From NCBI GenBank assembly GCA_965242665.1, contig OZ251484.1, forward strand, positions 2,976,001 through 3,040,000: a stretch of 64,000 nt of DNA, in the 5' to 3' direction. The notes under the pieces were generated by a model that ran no database searches, was not told the origin of the DNA, and saw only the letters and a program-made list of their open reading frames with translations. Below, one piece after another: positions 61,764-64,000 of the stretch (position 1 is its first letter; each line of letters starts with the position of its first letter). The translations under genes were made by a program, and so were the position numbers. This DNA comes from VXLM01 sp965242665. Lineage in GTDB: Bacteria > Chloroflexota > Dehalococcoidia > Lucifugimonadales > VXLM01.

Positions 61764-62672
61764 TCAACGGGGTCCGGCGGATCGTATGGTAGTCCTCATT
61801 GCGTTGCAAGCGGATGCTATCGCAGCGGGTAGATACTCCTCTGCTCCCTGTGTGTAGGTCAGCGGCGTGATGCCAGTGAGGTCTGTCGGGATCTTCATGT
61901 CGATGCCGCGCGGGTAGATGAGGAATGTGCGGGAGTGGACCAGGGCTCCCATGAAGAGTCCCAGCTCGAATATGATGTTGTCTCTCGGCGCAGCAGTGGT
62001 CGCGTCGCGGCTGGTTACCGCATCGTCCGGTGACAGGATGAGCGCCGCGAAGTCGACGGTTGGCAGTACCTGTTCTAGGGATTCGATTGGGAAGCTCGAT
62101 GGCGTGAAGATCCCGTCCGTCCAGACCTTGACTACTACAGGATCATATTCGAACTTCGACTGGATCGCGCTTGCGATGGGAAGCGCCTCTGTCGAACAGC
62201 CTACGAACAAGACGGGGCGGGTATTCACAGGCGCGACGAACCTGTTTCGCTGTCGGAGTCGATGAGCCAGTTCGCGGGCGAGGTTGCGCCATAGACGGGG
62301 GTTGGAATCGGCAAGCGCAGTGAACGCGGATGCCGAGAGTCGAGCTGCTACTACCTCGTCCTCAGCTACTACGGATGCGGAGCGGCGTTGGCTTGGATCG
62401 ATGAGCGCCATCTCGCCGACATGCTGGCCTGCATTCCTAACTGCAACCTCTCGGCCGAGGACGCGTATCGAGACCACGCCGGTCAGGATGAAGAAGATGT
62501 CGTTATCTGTCGCTGACTCCTCGATGAGAACGGAACCCGGCTCGAACGCTTCAACCTCAACTGACGGCGCAACCAGCTCGGCCAGGTCATATCCGACGCC
62601 GATGATGGGCTGCGTCCGAAGCGACTCGACCAAGGGAACCCACCCATCTGGTCCGTCGAACCTGCGAAGCAT
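61764..62672 (-). CDS. pycTIR: Pycsar effector: cyclic-nucleotide-binding domain plus TIR-like domain
   Basis: About 302 residues. Residues 25-145 form a cyclic nucleotide-binding domain with the phosphate cassette GEMALIDPSQRRSAS. Residues 152-295 form a TIR-like domain (PF10137/Cap12 type): RPVLFVGCSTEALPIA, then ALILSPDDAV, then PRDNIIFELGLFMGAL with Glu236 as the catalytic residue, and LIYPRGIDMKIPTDLTGITPLTY. This is the PycTIR architecture: the cyclase product activates the TIR domain, which destroys NAD+ and stops growth of the infected cell. The ATG at 62672 is taken because MLRRFDGPDGW is the usual beginning in this family; an ATG at 62717 is also in frame. The cyclase gene follows directly. 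Confidence 0.9.
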   Translation of the reverse strand: MLRRFDGPDGWVPLVESLRTQPIIGVGYDLAELVAPSVEVEAFEPGSVLIEESATDNDIFFILTGVVSIRVLGREVAVRNAGQHVGEMALIDPSQRRSASVVAEDEVVAARLSASAFTALADSNPRLWRNLARELAHRLRQRNRFVAPVNTRPVLFVGCSTEALPIASAIQSKFEYDPVVVKVWTDGIFTPSSFPIESLEQVLPTVDFAALILSPDDAVTSRDATTAAPRDNIIFELGLFMGALVHSRTFLIYPRGIDMKIPTDLTGITPLTYTQGAEEYLPAAIASACNAMRTTIRSAGPR

Positions 62673-62760
62673 ACTGAGAACCCCCTGGCGCCGTCTACTT
62701 CGAGTCAGTCTACTCATGCTAGATCTATGGAGGCAACGCGACTACTGGAATTGCGGTACT

Positions 62761-62795
62761 GTTGACTTATGGTTGTTTTTGATTTCCAAGTCAAC
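62761..62795. repeat. Hairpin between methylase-HNH and Pycsar genes
   Basis: GTTGACTT (62761-62768) and AAGTCAAC (62788-62795) are perfect inverted repeats around a 19-base loop rich in T on the + strand. The right arm covers the HNH stop codon. It could end the methylase transcript or act as an operator for the Pycsar operon starting about 45-90 bases downstream. Confidence 0.4.
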
Positions 62796-64000
62796 CCGTC
62801 CTTCCGTCAAAGAACCCGCCGTTCCACTTGCCTTCCGTCTCCCACCACGCAAGGAAGACTTCCGTCATTCGATTCTCCTCGTACCGCTTGCCCCGCAGTT
62901 CTTGCAGTGACCACCGAAACGACTTCTTGCCGTTGCATGGGGGGCATAGCAGCGCGCGGTTGTCTATCTTGTCCTCCCCGCCTACCTTCGACGGCTTCAT
63001 ATGGTCGGCTTCCAAGTACGACTCGTCGTTCCAAGGCGGCAGGTAGCCGCACCCCTGGCAAACAAGCCCATAGTCCGCCATCAATCGCTTGCGCAACTCA
63101 GGCAGAGGAATCTTCGGCGCGTTCTTCTTTGGGGATTCCAAGACGAGCTCGGGCGCGACAGGCTCGCCGTCGTCCGTGCGTTCCGGCGCTTCCCTCAGAA
63201 CGCCAACGATTTCTTTCCACGCCATGCTTTCGCTGACTTCGTTCTGCAAGCGATCCAGGATCACCCCCCCCCGCATCTTTCTCGATGTCCACACCGATCC
63301 ACTGTCGCCCCAACTGCTCTGCCGCCACGCACGTCGTCGCGCAGCCTGCGAACGGGTCGAGCACAATGTCGCCAGGGTTGGAGGATGCCGCAATCATCCG
63401 CTTGTACAGCGCAAGCGGCTTCTGCGTCGGATACCCCGTCCGCTCCTTTGACTGTACCGCTTGGCCAAGCGAGGGGAGATCCGTCCACCAGTCAGGATGC
63501 GGTCGTCCCTGCAACTTGTCGAGATATTGGCGTCCGTTCGGGTAGTCCTTATATCTGCGGCCATCCTTGTCTACCTTCTTGTAGGTAGCCTCAGACTCTT
63601 TGGGAATCGGGCCATACTGCCGATGGAACGTCGGCGCTTCCCCTTTCGAGTAGTAGAAGATGATGTCGTGCTTCCGATGGAACCCGTATTTCGGGCCTGC
63701 CCCGCCCGGCGGATATGCCCACACGATTTCGTTCCGGAAGTTCTGCCGTCCGAATATCGCGTCCATCATCGCCTTGAGGTAGTGAGACGCGGTATGGTCG
63801 CAGTGAAGATAGATGCTGCCAGTATCCTTCAGCACCCGGTGCATCTCGAGAACCCGAACGGCCATGAAGCACAGGAACGCGCCCATGTCATCGCCCGCCG
63901 ACTCGTTCGCATAGTGGATGACGTTGAACAGCTTCGGCTGCTTCTTCCGAATCTGCTCGATCCAGTCCCCCTGAACGTCGTCGTCCCAGTTCCAGACGTC
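62791..64000 (-). CDS. DNA methylase-HNH nuclease fusion split by a G9 tract; 5' end outside the window
   Basis: The frame entering from the window end encodes a beta-class amino-methylase: DWIEQIRKKQ, then GSIYLHCDHTASHYLKAMMD, VWAYPPGGAG, ERTGYPTQKPLALYKRMI and LDPFAGCATTCVAAEQLGRQWIGVDIEKDAGG. At a run of nine G (63264-63272) the frame goes off and ends at 63098. One G fewer joins it directly to the other frame, VILDRLQNEVSESMAWKEIVG, which after a linker encodes an HNH domain (CQGCG, YLEADHMKPSKVGG, NRALLCPPCNGKK) ending at 62791. So the intended product is a methylase with an HNH tail. The G run may be a phase switch or a sequencing error. The NPPY-type catalytic motif lies upstream of the window. 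Confidence 0.85.
63264..63272 (-). repeat. G9 homopolymer inside the methylase-HNH gene
   Basis: Nine G on the coding (minus) strand, C9 on the +. The methylase and HNH reading frames would be continuous with eight G. This length is in the range where slipped-strand mispairing gives frequent length changes, as in phase-variable restriction-modification genes, and is also a common site of sequencing errors. Confidence 0.75.

Noticed and set aside
1..64000. tRNA or rRNA genes
   Set aside because: No cloverleaf-like sequence with a proper T-arm (GGTTCRA) and acceptor stem, and no rRNA signature, was found on either strand by reading; a scanner could still find an unusual one.

Overview
The window looks like a chromosome segment of a free-living, non-pathogenic-type bacterium of moderately high GC. 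Gene content (an alkaline-phosphatase-superfamily hydrolase, arylsulfotransferase-like proteins, a GHL/Gfo-Idh-MocA sugar operon, tungsten/molybdenum enzymes, formate dehydrogenase with formate-tetrahydrofolate ligase, many REP-like palindromes) reminds me of uncultivated marine Chloroflexota (SAR202-like). That is inference from gene style only; no rRNA or tRNA gene is visible to confirm it.

Layout. 1-9.9 kb: a mixed metabolic region with the 3' end of a medium-chain dehydrogenase, msrA, a broken sulfatase-like gene, a GT-C-like membrane protein, a CcdA-type thiol transporter, a Nudix hydrolase, a frameshifted queF, a stand-alone RAM-domain regulator, a hydroxyacid-oxoacid transhydrogenase-like alcohol dehydrogenase and a cupin. 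10-12.8 kb: a two-gene carbohydrate operon. 13.2-16.5 kb: a tandem pair of arylsulfotransferase-like membrane-anchored proteins. 16.7-19.4 kb: an aldo/keto reductase and a TIM-barrel amidohydrolase-like gene, separated by a small module bounded by a 56-bp direct repeat. 19.4-23.5 kb: purF-purM-purH. 23.9-30.5 kb: an MFS exporter, a lipoprotein, rsfS, tsaE-tsaB-ndk, a phosphoesterase, an esterase and an unknown gene. 30.5-35.5 kb: an NAD-linked formate dehydrogenase (NuoE-, NuoF- and NuoG/FdhA-like). 35.6-38.6 kb: membrane proteins. 38.7-39.1 kb: a HicBA toxin-antitoxin pair. 39.2-46.8 kb: a probable operon fhs - moeA - moeA/PBP - mobA - moaD - aor, joining C1 metabolism to W/Mo cofactor production. 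46.9-48.2 kb: a second MFS exporter.

48.2 kb to the end is accessory DNA. It opens with about 0.9 kb of nested REP-derived satellite and continues as a defence island. First comes a large Eco57I-like adenine methylase, a PLD-SNF2 helicase and a DUF499-type ATPase, all on the + strand. A DUF5678-like/retropepsin-like gene pair sits between methylase and helicase on the other strand. The ATPase gene is cut by a serine recombinase. Everything after the cut lies on the minus strand: recombinase, a two-gene Pycsar system (pyrimidine cyclase plus a cyclic-nucleotide-binding TIR-like effector) and a DNA methylase-HNH fusion whose halves are separated by a G9 homopolymer frameshift, as expected of a phase-variable gene or a sequencing error.

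The strongest leads are the Pycsar pair, the methylase/helicase/ATPase locus with its serine-recombinase interruption, the G9 switch candidate, the in-frame palindrome inside the large methylase, and the direct-repeat-bounded module at 17.6-18.7 kb. Three genes (sulfatase-like, queF, methylase-HNH) contain frameshifts; two of these are single-base length changes in homopolymers, so sequencing error must be excluded first.
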